DNA from: Candidatus Cloacimonadota bacterium
GTDB lineage: Bacteria > Cloacimonadota > Cloacimonadia > Cloacimonadales > Cloacimonadaceae
Direction: 5' to 3'
DNA: 8,997 nucleotides
Assembly (NCBI GenBank): GCA_023230025.1
Contig: JALNYD010000103.1
Location: forward strand, 1 to 8,997
This document shows positions 1-6,388 of this stretch, piece after piece (the stretch's first letter is position 1; every line of letters begins with the position of its first letter). The translations under genes and the position numbers were made by a program. Under the pieces are notes generated by a model. That model was not told the origin of the DNA and did not search any database. It saw nothing but the letters and a program-made list of their open reading frames with translations.

Positions 1-768
1 TTCCTGATGGTGATGGGGCGCAAGGGCAAGCTCAGTATGCTACCCATCTTTTTGGGGAACTACTTTGTTGCCAGCCTCTTCAGCTTTGCCAGTTTACCCA
101 CTTTGCTGACGCCGCTTCCAGCTTTTGATCTCTGGTTTGGATGCCTCACCGGAGCGCTGTTTCTGGCGAATTTCTGGATCTATCAGAAGTGCATTGTGGT
201 CAATGGACTGTCCCTTAGCGTGGGAGTGATGCGCATTGCGATGATCATTCCCGTCCTGATTTCGCTCTTTGCCTTTCGGGAATATCTGAGTGTGCTAAAC
301 ATCCTGGGCATCGGCTTGGGGCTCCTGGCTTTCAGCCTCAAAACTGATGCCAGAACCCTGCATAATCTGCTCTGGATCATTGCCCTCTTTTTTGTTTCCG
401 GCTTCACCGATGCTGCCACAAAGATATACAAGGAACTGGGTAGCGCCAATGAGGCCTACTTTGTGTTTTTCATCTTCAGCTCTGCCTTTGTATATACAGT
501 GTTGGCGCTGATCATCGGAAATATCCGCTTTCCAGTTTCTGCTCTTCTGTTTGGCTTTCTCCTGGGTGTTCCCAATCGACTGTCCACAGTATTTTTCCTG
601 CGCGGATTGGACACTGTGCCAGCGGCGATCGCCTATCCTCTGGTGGCTGTGGCAATCGTATTACTAAGCATTTTCAGCGATATTCTGCTTTGGAAAAAGA
701 AGGTCAATCGTCAGGATATTGTTCTCTGGGTGTTGCTAATTTTCAGCTTGATCCTGTTAAATCTGTAA
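1..768 (+). CDS. DMT superfamily (EamA-like) membrane transporter, 5' end cut off
   Basis: The reading frame is open to the left edge (codons TTC CTG precede the first visible ATG at 7), so the ATG at 7 is probably internal. From that Met, 253 residues are visible up to TAA at 766-768, against about 290-300 for usual EamA-type ten-helix transporters, so roughly the first helix is missing. The protein is almost entirely hydrophobic, with about nine membrane segments, and shows the two-fold repeat of the family. The first half has the segment ending FREYLSVLNILGIGLGLL, the usual position of the acidic residue followed by a Gly-rich helix. The second half has the AIAYPLVAVA helix and then a short basic loop WKKKVNRQD. 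The second half lacks the common Glu at the equivalent loop. Members export or import small metabolites across the inner membrane; the substrate cannot be read from sequence. No clear terminator follows. Family assignment is fairly sure, function is not. Confidence 0.8.
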   Translation, partial: FLMVMGRKGKLSMLPIFLGNYFVASLFSFASLPTLLTPLPAFDLWFGCLTGALFLANFWIYQKCIVVNGLSLSVGVMRIAMIIPVLISLFAFREYLSVLNILGIGLGLLAFSLKTDARTLHNLLWIIALFFVSGFTDAATKIYKELGSANEAYFVFFIFSSAFVYTVLALIIGNIRFPVSALLFGFLLGVPNRLSTVFFLRGLDTVPAAIAYPLVAVAIVLLSIFSDILLWKKKVNRQDIVLWVLLIFSLILLNL

Positions 769-865
769 AAATCCCAATAAAGCGATTGACAATTTCGTGT
801 CTGCCAATTTGAATGACTTGGTGTATCGGTAAAATACTGATTTACTTTGTTACCACAATCTAGTT

Positions 866-873
866 TAAGGAGA
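866..873 (+). promoter_or_regulatory. Shine-Dalgarno site fixing the kinase start
   Basis: TAAGGAGA lies 6-7 bases ahead of the ATG at 880. It decides against an in-frame TTG at 847, which would add 11 residues but has no ribosome binding site at the right distance. Confidence 0.8.
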
Positions 874-879
874 CTTGCG

Positions 880-3639
880 ATGGATGTTACTGCACTTCTG
901 CAAAGCCTGGACAAAATTTGTATATCATCACCTGAATTGAGCCTTCAAACTGCTGATATCCGTCAGATTATCGATAAATTGAGCTCCGAAATATCAAAAC
1001 TGGAGCAGGAACGCGACCAGTTTCACAGCTATGTCGCCAATGCCAATGATACCATCGCAATTCTTGATCTGGATGGGAAAGTTTCCTATACAAACGAGAA
1101 TTGGAACAAGCAACTGGGTATCGACCCTCAGGAAGTGTTGCATGACCGCATCTTTGAGCGTTATATGCACCCTGAAGATGCCCCCAAAGCTCAGGAATTC
1201 TTTGAGCTTGCCATCAAGACCCGGCAAAGTCAATCAGGCTTCCAGTATCGCATCAAACACAAGGATGGCTCCTGGCGCTGGCACATGGCAAGCATCTCAC
1301 CCATTATGAATAAGGATGGAGAGGTGGAGTCAATTCTCTCCATCGCCCGCAGCATTCATGATCAAAAAACCGCTGAGCTCAAGGTGTGCGAAAGTGAAAG
1401 ATGGATGCGCCTGATCTTTGATACCATGCGGGAAGGCGTGATTGTTGTGGATAATAACGATCAGATCCAGTTCGTCAACAAAAGCCTCTGCACTTTGTTT
1501 GGCTTCCAAGCCCAGGATGTGCTGGGAAAAACAGGTTATGAAGAACTGATTATCCCCGAAGATCACCACATCATAATAGAAAAGAACCAGCAGCGCACTA
1601 GTGGTCTGGTTGATGAGTATCAGGTGCGGGGGCGTAAACGCAATGGCGAATTGATCTGGCTGCAGATCAGCGGCGCTCCCATCCACGATGAGCAGAACCA
1701 GGTTGTAGGTTCCGTGGGCATCATGACCGATATCACCCAGAAGCGCAAAATGCTGCAAGCTTTGCACAAAAGCGAAGAAAAATACCGTCACCTCTTTGAG
1801 GATTCTCTTGCCGGAGTATTTCAATCCTCTTTCAATGATCAATATCTGAATGTAAATACTTCGTTTGCAAAGATGTTTGGCTTTGAAAGCGCTCAAGATA
1901 TGATTGCCAAAGTGAAGGATATCAAGGATATGTATGTGCATCCTGAACAACGTGAGAATCTGAAAGCGCAATTGCTGCGGGATGGTTTGGTGGAACACTA
2001 TGAACTGGAACTAAAACGCGTGGATGGCAGTGAGTTCTGGGTATCACTTTATGCCCGGCTCGGTACTCATGAAGATGACAGCATGATCCTGGAGGGCGCT
2101 TGCGTTGATATCACTGAGAGTAAATCCCTCAAAGAACAGCTATTAGCCAGCCAGAAAATGGAAGCTATCGGGAAACTTGCCGGTGGGATTGCCCATGACT
2201 TTAACAATCTGCTTACTGTGATTCTGGGTTATGCCGAGGATATCATGGAAAACCTGAACCCAAACTCCCAGCTCAATGAACCTGCAGATGAAATCATCAA
2301 AGCAGGCTTGCGGGCTGCGAATCTCACCCGTCAATTGCTCGCATTTAGCCAGAAACAAATCCTTAACAATCAGGAAGTAAACTTCAACAGCCTGATCAAT
2401 AACCTCCACGGGATCATCTCCCGCCTCACCGGAGAGGAGATTCAGGTGGATATCAAGCTCAGTGAAGACCTGGCCAGCGTCAAAGCCGATCCCAGTCAAA
2501 TTGAACAAGTGCTGATCAATATGATCATCAATGCCAAAGAAGCCATGCCGACCGGTGGGAGGCTGATCATCAAGACCTCAAACCAGGATGTGGACAGCAA
2601 CTATGCAGAACTTCATCCCAGCCTCAAAGAAGGTAAATACGTGTTGCTAAGTATCTCCGATACCGGATGTGGCATAGATCGGGAATCTATCAACCACTTG
2701 TTTGAACCCTTCTTCACTACCAAAGATAAAAGCAGAAGCTCCGGATTGGGACTGGCCTCCGCCTATGGGATCATCGAGCAAGCCGGAGGAGCAATCCTGC
2801 CCTATAGCGAGCCTGGTAAAGGCACAACCATGAAGATTTTGCTGCCGGAACTCCGCTCCACTGGCGAGAATGCCGCCGAAATCCTGACTCCGGTCAATTT
2901 CCACGGCCAGGGGCAGAAAATCCTGGTGGTGGAAGATGAAGAAGCCCTGGGGCGGATCGTTCAGAAAATGCTGCTGAGTATGGGCTATAACGTCACCAGT
3001 TCAGGATCTTCTCTGCATGCCCTGAAGATACTGGAAGAGGGTGAGCATTTTGATCTGATCATCACCGATGTCGTGATGCCAGCAATGAATGGAAAAGAAC
3101 TCGCCAATGCCATCCATACCCGCTTCCCGGAGCAGAAAATCCTCTTTATGTCCGGTTTTGCCGATGACGTGATCGCCCAACATGGCATCCTGGATCCAAA
3201 TCTGCCCTTTATCCAAAAACCTTTCTCTGCCAAGACCATCGCACCCGTCATCCATAAACTGCTTAGTGATACCAGCAATAGCTACAAGCTGATGATCCTG
3301 GATGATGAAGAGGGCATCTGCAAACTCTTTCAACGCAGTAGCACGAAACGCGGACATCACTGCGATGCTGCCAATACAATCAGCGAGGCCATCGGATTGC
3401 TAAGCCAGAATAACTATGACATGCTCCTTATTGACATGAATCTGAAGGCTATCAGTGGTCCCGAGGCCATCCGCAAAATCCGTGATATTGGCTGCAAGAC
3501 TCCCATCATAGTGCTATCCGGAATCATTCAAAGCAGTTATTTAGAACAACTAAAAGACCTGAATATAGTCAAGATCTTTGAAAAGGGCTTTGATAACACG
3601 CCCATTCTGAAGTTTATTGAGAACTATCTAAAGCGTTGA
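880..3639 (+). CDS. Soluble hybrid sensor histidine kinase: PAS-PAS-PAS-HisKA-HATPase-REC-REC
   Basis: This 919-residue protein has no signal peptide or membrane helix, so it should sense a cytoplasmic cue. A short helical, coiled-coil-like lead (about 25-48) precedes three PAS/PAC domains (about 46-168, 173-293, 297-420). In HisKA the phospho-accepting His is H439 in GGIAHDFNNLL. The ATPase domain has the N-box Asn N551, D594 in DTGCGI, FEPFFTTK (608-615) and GLGLA (622-626). Receiver 1 (about 680-795) has acidic residues E685-E688, phospho-Asp D730 in DVVMP, a Ser in FMSGF, and K780 in QKP. Receiver 2 (about 803-918) has D808/D809, D852, a Ser in VLSG, and K902 followed by Gly instead of the usual Pro. 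Family knowledge predicts autophosphorylation at H439 and transfer to D730; D852 could be a second acceptor or phosphate sink. No HPt domain, DNA-binding domain or adjacent partner gene is visible. The PAS ligand is unknown. Confidence 0.95.
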   Translation: MDVTALLQSLDKICISSPELSLQTADIRQIIDKLSSEISKLEQERDQFHSYVANANDTIAILDLDGKVSYTNENWNKQLGIDPQEVLHDRIFERYMHPEDAPKAQEFFELAIKTRQSQSGFQYRIKHKDGSWRWHMASISPIMNKDGEVESILSIARSIHDQKTAELKVCESERWMRLIFDTMREGVIVVDNNDQIQFVNKSLCTLFGFQAQDVLGKTGYEELIIPEDHHIIIEKNQQRTSGLVDEYQVRGRKRNGELIWLQISGAPIHDEQNQVVGSVGIMTDITQKRKMLQALHKSEEKYRHLFEDSLAGVFQSSFNDQYLNVNTSFAKMFGFESAQDMIAKVKDIKDMYVHPEQRENLKAQLLRDGLVEHYELELKRVDGSEFWVSLYARLGTHEDDSMILEGACVDITESKSLKEQLLASQKMEAIGKLAGGIAHDFNNLLTVILGYAEDIMENLNPNSQLNEPADEIIKAGLRAANLTRQLLAFSQKQILNNQEVNFNSLINNLHGIISRLTGEEIQVDIKLSEDLASVKADPSQIEQVLINMIINAKEAMPTGGRLIIKTSNQDVDSNYAELHPSLKEGKYVLLSISDTGCGIDRESINHLFEPFFTTKDKSRSSGLGLASAYGIIEQAGGAILPYSEPGKGTTMKILLPELRSTGENAAEILTPVNFHGQGQKILVVEDEEALGRIVQKMLLSMGYNVTSSGSSLHALKILEEGEHFDLIITDVVMPAMNGKELANAIHTRFPEQKILFMSGFADDVIAQHGILDPNLPFIQKPFSAKTIAPVIHKLLSDTSNSYKLMILDDEEGICKLFQRSSTKRGHHCDAANTISEAIGLLSQNNYDMLLIDMNLKAISGPEAIRKIRDIGCKTPIIVLSGIIQSSYLEQLKDLNIVKIFEKGFDNTPILKFIENYLKR

Positions 3640-3708
3640 TGATCCAGCCCCGGCAAAATTCTTATTGACAAAAAATAGGGCTATTCTGAGAGTGCTCCTA
3701 CTTGGTGT

Positions 3709-3783
3709 TCCGGAATAGCTCAGCGGTAGAGCGGGTGGCTGTTAACCACTAGGTCGGGGGTTCGAATCCCTCTTCCGGAGCCA
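3709..3783 (+). tRNA. tRNA-Asn (anticodon GTT), CCA encoded
   Basis: The cloverleaf folds completely. The acceptor TCCGGAA (3709-3715) pairs with TTCCGGA (3773-3779). The D stem is GCTC/GAGC around a minimal 7-base loop. The anticodon stem GGTGG (3734-3738)/CCACT (3746-3750) closes with one G-T wobble around CTGTTAA, giving anticodon GTT at 3741-3743 for Asn. The five-base variable loop is followed by the T stem GGGGG/CCCTC with loop TTCGAAT. The discriminator base is G at 3780, as in E. coli tRNA-Asn, and CCA (3781-3783) is encoded. It sits alone between the kinase and the copper ATPase. A TTGACA at 3665-3670 lies upstream, but no well-spaced -10 follows it. Confidence 0.97.
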
Positions 3784-3791
3784 TTTTTTTT
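3784..3791 (+). terminator. T-run after tRNA, possible termination site
   Basis: Eight consecutive T residues directly follow the CCA of the tRNA, and the GC-rich T-arm and acceptor strand lie just upstream. There is no separate dedicated hairpin, so this is only a plausible stop for the tRNA transcript. Confidence 0.35.
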
Positions 3792-3833
3792 GCCCTCAAA
3801 TTATCTTCATAATCTCCCAAACTCAGATTGGCC

Positions 3834-3861
3834 TTGCCTCAGACTCTGCCTTATATATCAT
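3834..3861 (+). promoter_or_regulatory. Candidate promoter of the copper ATPase gene
   Basis: TTGCCT (3834-3839) and TATCAT (3856-3861) are 16 bases apart. An alternative pair is TTGGCC (3828-3833) with TATATA (3852-3857), 18 bases apart. The AT-rich stretch ends just ahead of the ribosome binding site. The matches are only moderate, and the promoter consensus of this organism is unknown. Confidence 0.3.
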
Positions 3862-3878
3862 ATCTACATGATAGATAT
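3860..3878 (+). promoter_or_regulatory. Inverted repeat, candidate operator ahead of copper ATPase
   Basis: ATATCTA (3860-3866) and TAGATAT (3872-3878) form a perfect 7-bp dyad around CATGA. An overlapping dyad, ATCAT (3857-3861)/ATGAT (3868-3872), shares the centre. It overlaps the candidate -10 region and ends directly before the Shine-Dalgarno sequence, a typical place for a repressor site. It does not match the CueR type or a full CopY box (TACANNTGTA); only the half site TACA is present. In an RNA it would also be a weak hairpin next to the ribosome binding site. Confidence 0.35.
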
Positions 3879-3884
3879 TAGGAG
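3879..3884 (+). promoter_or_regulatory. Shine-Dalgarno site of the copper ATPase gene
   Basis: TAGGAG lies six bases before the ATG at 3891. This supports that start, which also places the conserved metal-binding domain directly at the N-terminus. Confidence 0.75.
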
Positions 3885-3890
3885 CCAAGC

Positions 3891-6107
3891 ATGCAATTGC
3901 AAATCGGAATAGATGGAATGCACTGCGCTTCCTGCAGCGCAAACGTGGAAAAAGCACTCTCAGCCCTGCCCGGAGTAAGAAAAGCCAATGTGAACCTCGC
4001 TTTGGAAGAAGCCATGGTAGAATACGATGAGCGCAAGCTGGAACAGGACAGGATCTTCGCCAGCATCACTGCCCTGGGCTTCAGTGTACGCGAAACCCTG
4101 CATCTGGGAGAAGATGAACAGATTCGCAAAATGCATCAAGCTCAGCAAAGAATGTCCATAAGCTGGATCATCACCGGACTGGTCATCGTGTTTATGGTGC
4201 CTCACATGCTTCTAAAAAGCGCAGTCCTGGGTCACACTCTTGATGCCTGGGTGATGTTTGGATTATCTCTGGCAGCAATGCTCTGGCCAGCCCGCCACGT
4301 CTATGTATCCGCCTTCAAATCCTTGAGCTCCGGAGTGGCCAACATGGATGTCCTGATCGCTTTGGGAACCATTGCCTCACTGCTGGTAAGTCCTCTTTCC
4401 CTGATTGTAAAAAGCATCTCTCCCCATGATTTTGCAGGCATTGCCGCCATGATCCTCTCCTTTCATCTCACCGGCCGCTATCTGGAGACTCGTGCCAGGG
4501 GTAAAGCCTCAGAAGCAATTCGCAAGCTCATCTCTTTGGGAGCGAAAACTGCTCTGATTCTCCAGGACGGTGAAGAAAGAGAAATCCCTATCCACCGTAT
4601 TCAGCACGGCGATATCTTCATCGTAAAACCCGGCACGAAGGTTCCCACTGATGGAATAATCGTATCCGGAACCTCCTCTTTGGATGAATCAATTGCCACC
4701 GGAGAATCCATGCCCGTCACCCGCAGTGCAGGTGATCCTGTCCTGGGCGCAACGATCAATCTAGATGGCTATTTTCAGGCCAAAGCCAGCAAGGTGGGCA
4801 GTGAGACCTTCCTGGCGCAGGTGATCAAGCTGGTCAGTGAAGCGCAGCACTCCAAAGTTCCCATTCAGCTTCTCGCCGACCGCATCACGGGCGTTTTTGT
4901 ACCGATCATCATCGTGTTGGCGATCCTGGTTTTTGGGCTCTGGTTGATCTTCCCCTCTGTGATGCAGGCTATAGCTCTGGCCATTGCGTCTGTGATCCCC
5001 CTGGGGCTGCCCACTGAGGGTATTGCAGCCGCATTGATGGCAGCAATTGCCACTCTGGTGATCGCCTGTCCCTGTGCTTTGGGTCTGGCAACTCCTACGG
5101 CCCTGATGGTGGGCTCGGGCATCGGAGCAAACCGCGGCATCCTGATTCGCAGTGGCGAAGCTTTACAACGCATGAAGGATGTGGATGCGGTGGTTTTTGA
5201 CAAAACTGGCACTCTCACGCATGGTAAACCGGAATTGATCAGGATTCAGGCTTTGGAAAGCAGTGAGGATGAAGCGCTAAGCCTGGCCCATGCCCTGGAA
5301 ATGGCTTCCGAACATCCCCTGGCAAACGCCATTAACAATGCTGCCGAGGCACGCAAGCTTCCAGCTCCCGCCCGTGAAAACTTCATCTCCAGCCCTGGAA
5401 GGGGAATAGCTGCCGAGATCAGCGGAAGCAAATACTATCTAGGCAGCGCAAACTGGATGCAGGAACTGGGACTGGATGCTGGAACAATCAATCTTGATTC
5501 CTCGCTGAACTACGCCGGCAAGATCTATCTGGCCACCTCCACCCGGATTCTGGCTGTATTCTATGTGGCCGACACCGTCAAAGCCGAAGCAAAAGCTATG
5601 GTTCAAGCCTTGATCGACCAGGACATTACCCCATACATGATGAGTGGTGACAATCCCGAAACTGCAAAAGCAGTGGCAGAGCTTTGCGGGATCAGAGAAG
5701 TGATGGCAAACGTCCTGCCTGCCGACAAAGCTGGCAAAGTGGCAGAATTGCAGAAACAAGGCAAGGTGGTTGCTATGATCGGGGATGGCATCAATGATGC
5801 TCCTGCCTTAAAACAAGCCGATATCGGCATTGCCATGGGTATGGGCACAGATATCGCCATTGAAGCATCCGATATCACACTGCTCAGGGGCGATTTGCAG
5901 CTAATCCCTCTGGCTCTGAAACTCTCGGTGGAAACCTTCCGCAAGATCCGCCAAAACTTGTTCTGGGCTTTCTTTTACAACCTGATTGCTATTCCCCTGG
6001 CTGCCTTTGGCATCCTGCATCCTGTGATTGCGGAAATCGCCATGGCAATCAGCTCAATCACAGTGGTAAGCAATGCCAACCTGTTGAAAACCAGGTTTCG
6101 CCACTGA
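3891..6107 (+). CDS. copA: Cu(+)-translocating P1B-type ATPase (CopA-like)
   Basis: The 738-residue protein is complete. It starts with one heavy-metal-associated domain (about 1-67) carrying GMHCASC (C12, C15). Eight membrane helices are expected for the family, the first four lying between about 88 and 197. The actuator domain has TGE (270-272). Helix 6 has CPC (C393-P394-C395). The phosphorylation site is D437 in DKTGT, the nucleotide-binding domain has SEHP (H475-P476), and the hinge is GDGINDAP (631-638). The C-terminal helices fit the Cu(+)-ATPase rule exactly: N(x6)YN(x4)P starting at N689 and P(x6)MxxSS starting at P711. The family exports Cu(+) from the cytoplasm using ATP. The stretch between helix 5 and the CPC motif is longer than in the compact archaeal form I remember. 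No csoR, copY, cueR or copZ gene is adjacent, so regulation must be read from the upstream dyad or be encoded elsewhere. Substrate assignment is strong; Ag(+) is also possible. Confidence 0.95.
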   Translation: MQLQIGIDGMHCASCSANVEKALSALPGVRKANVNLALEEAMVEYDERKLEQDRIFASITALGFSVRETLHLGEDEQIRKMHQAQQRMSISWIITGLVIVFMVPHMLLKSAVLGHTLDAWVMFGLSLAAMLWPARHVYVSAFKSLSSGVANMDVLIALGTIASLLVSPLSLIVKSISPHDFAGIAAMILSFHLTGRYLETRARGKASEAIRKLISLGAKTALILQDGEEREIPIHRIQHGDIFIVKPGTKVPTDGIIVSGTSSLDESIATGESMPVTRSAGDPVLGATINLDGYFQAKASKVGSETFLAQVIKLVSEAQHSKVPIQLLADRITGVFVPIIIVLAILVFGLWLIFPSVMQAIALAIASVIPLGLPTEGIAAALMAAIATLVIACPCALGLATPTALMVGSGIGANRGILIRSGEALQRMKDVDAVVFDKTGTLTHGKPELIRIQALESSEDEALSLAHALEMASEHPLANAINNAAEARKLPAPARENFISSPGRGIAAEISGSKYYLGSANWMQELGLDAGTINLDSSLNYAGKIYLATSTRILAVFYVADTVKAEAKAMVQALIDQDITPYMMSGDNPETAKAVAELCGIREVMANVLPADKAGKVAELQKQGKVVAMIGDGINDAPALKQADIGIAMGMGTDIAIEASDITLLRGDLQLIPLALKLSVETFRKIRQNLFWAFFYNLIAIPLAAFGILHPVIAEIAMAISSITVVSNANLLKTRFRH

Positions 6108-6131
6108 CAATCAAAGCCGGGCGGGTAGGTT

Positions 6132-6150
6132 TGCATAGGCCGCGTATGCA
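6132..6150. repeat. Short inverted repeat (hairpin)
   Basis: TGCATA (6132-6137) and TATGCA (6145-6150) are perfect reverse complements around a GC-rich 7-base loop, GGCCGCG. It starts 24 bases after the copper ATPase stop codon. Confidence 0.55.
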
Positions 6151-6152
6151 GA

Positions 6153-6176
6153 AGCAGCACAGCTGCTCACTTTTCT
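6153..6176 (+). terminator. Possible weak intrinsic terminator of copper ATPase
   Basis: AGCAGC (6153-6158) and GCTGCT (6162-6167) form a perfect 6-bp stem with the 3-base loop ACA. Three bases later comes TTTTCT (6171-6176). The stem is short and the T-run is only four, so termination here is plausible but not certain. Confidence 0.4.
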
Positions 6177-6177
6177 C

Positions 6178-6188
6178 GGCCTAAGGCC
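6178..6188. repeat. Small palindrome
   Basis: GGCCT (6178-6182) and AGGCC (6184-6188) are reverse complements around a single A. It lies immediately before the stronger 9-bp hairpin, and the two may be parts of one element. Confidence 0.45.
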
Positions 6189-6191
6189 TCG

Positions 6192-6212
6192 TTCGACACG
6201 AGACGTGTCGAA
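6192..6212. repeat. Perfect 9-bp hairpin
   Basis: TTCGACACG (6192-6200) and CGTGTCGAA (6204-6212) are perfect reverse complements with loop AGA. An overlapping alternative dyad, CTCGT/ACGAG (6188-6202), shares the left part. There is no T-run after it on the plus strand, nor on the minus strand. It looks like a stable stem of repeat-element type and not a standard terminator. Confidence 0.65.
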
Positions 6213-6239
6213 TCCTATGGACTTTCATGTAAAATTCAT

Positions 6240-6278
6240 CAATGGAATCCATGCCGGCTTCCAAATCCATCTCCATTG
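6240..6278. repeat. Inverted repeat with internal palindrome
   Basis: CAATGGA (6240-6246) and TCCATTG (6272-6278) form a perfect 7-bp dyad around 25 bases. A local alternative, ATGGA-A-TCCAT (6242-6252), competes for the left arm. The two pairings are mutually exclusive. Confidence 0.45.
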
Positions 6279-6283
6279 GCTAT

Positions 6284-6343
6284 CGTCACGATGCCGTTAC
6301 CTTGTGGTCACAAAAGTAACGGCAAGGTGACCGCATCGTGACG
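6284..6343. repeat. 60-bp composite palindromic element with swapped inner motifs
   Basis: The outer arms CGTCACGATGC (6284-6294) and GCATCGTGACG (6333-6343) are perfect 11-bp reverse complements. Inside, GCCGTTAC (6293-6300) has its exact complement at 6316-6323, ACCTTG (6299-6304) at 6323-6328 and GGTCAC (6306-6311) at 6327-6332. The inner pairs run in the same order on both sides, so they cross. A simple nested hairpin with AAAA loop (6312-6315) still forms, with about 23 of 28 positions paired. The right end overlaps the 8-bp palindrome TGACGTCA (6339-6346). No transposase is nearby. An interspersed palindromic repeat is the likeliest class. Confidence 0.7.
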
Positions 6344-6358
6344 TCAACTAATGTGGAT

Positions 6359-6379
6359 ACACCATCATGTGTGATGTGT
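6359..6379 (-). repeat. Imperfect hairpin downstream of the protease gene
   Basis: ACACCATCA (6359-6367) pairs with TGATGTGT (6372-6379), giving eight base pairs with C6363 bulged and a 4-base loop. It lies about 10 bases after the minus-strand stop codon, where a terminator would be expected. No T-run follows on the minus strand, so a terminator role is unproven. Confidence 0.4.
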
Positions 6380-6388
6380 CACAGAATC

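Larger units (their letters stand above)
6108..6388. other. Convergent intergenic region dense in inverted repeats
   Basis: This 281-bp gap lies between the 3' ends of the copper ATPase (plus strand) and the protease (minus strand). I see no convincing gene in it. It holds at least six distinct inverted repeats, listed separately. Such density is more than a pair of terminators needs and suggests repeat elements that settle in transcript ends. Confidence 0.7.

Noticed and set aside
786..835. TTGACA (786-791), or TTGAAT (809-814) with TAAAAT (830-835), as promoter of the kinase gene
   Set aside because: The first has no -10 at the right distance and the second has a 15-base spacer. Neither is good enough to call.
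847..879. TTG start at 847 adding 11 residues to the histidine kinase
   Set aside because: No ribosome binding site lies ahead of it, while the ATG at 880 has TAAGGAGA at ideal spacing.
3665..3687. TTGACA (3665-3670) with TATTCT (3682-3687) as a tRNA promoter
   Set aside because: The spacing is only 11 bases, too short for a standard sigma-70-type promoter, and no better -10 is present at 16-18 bases.
6207..6216. TCGAATCC shared between the tRNA T-loop region (3762-3769) and the intergenic region, as a possible integration attachment pair
   Set aside because: Only eight bases match, the match does not cover the tRNA 3' end, and the DNA between holds an ordinary copper ATPase with no integrase.
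6242..6319. 25-codon plus-strand reading frame starting ATG GAA TCC and running into the composite palindrome
   Set aside because: It has no Shine-Dalgarno sequence, and much of it is made of the inverted-repeat arms. It is most likely a by-product of the repeat sequence.
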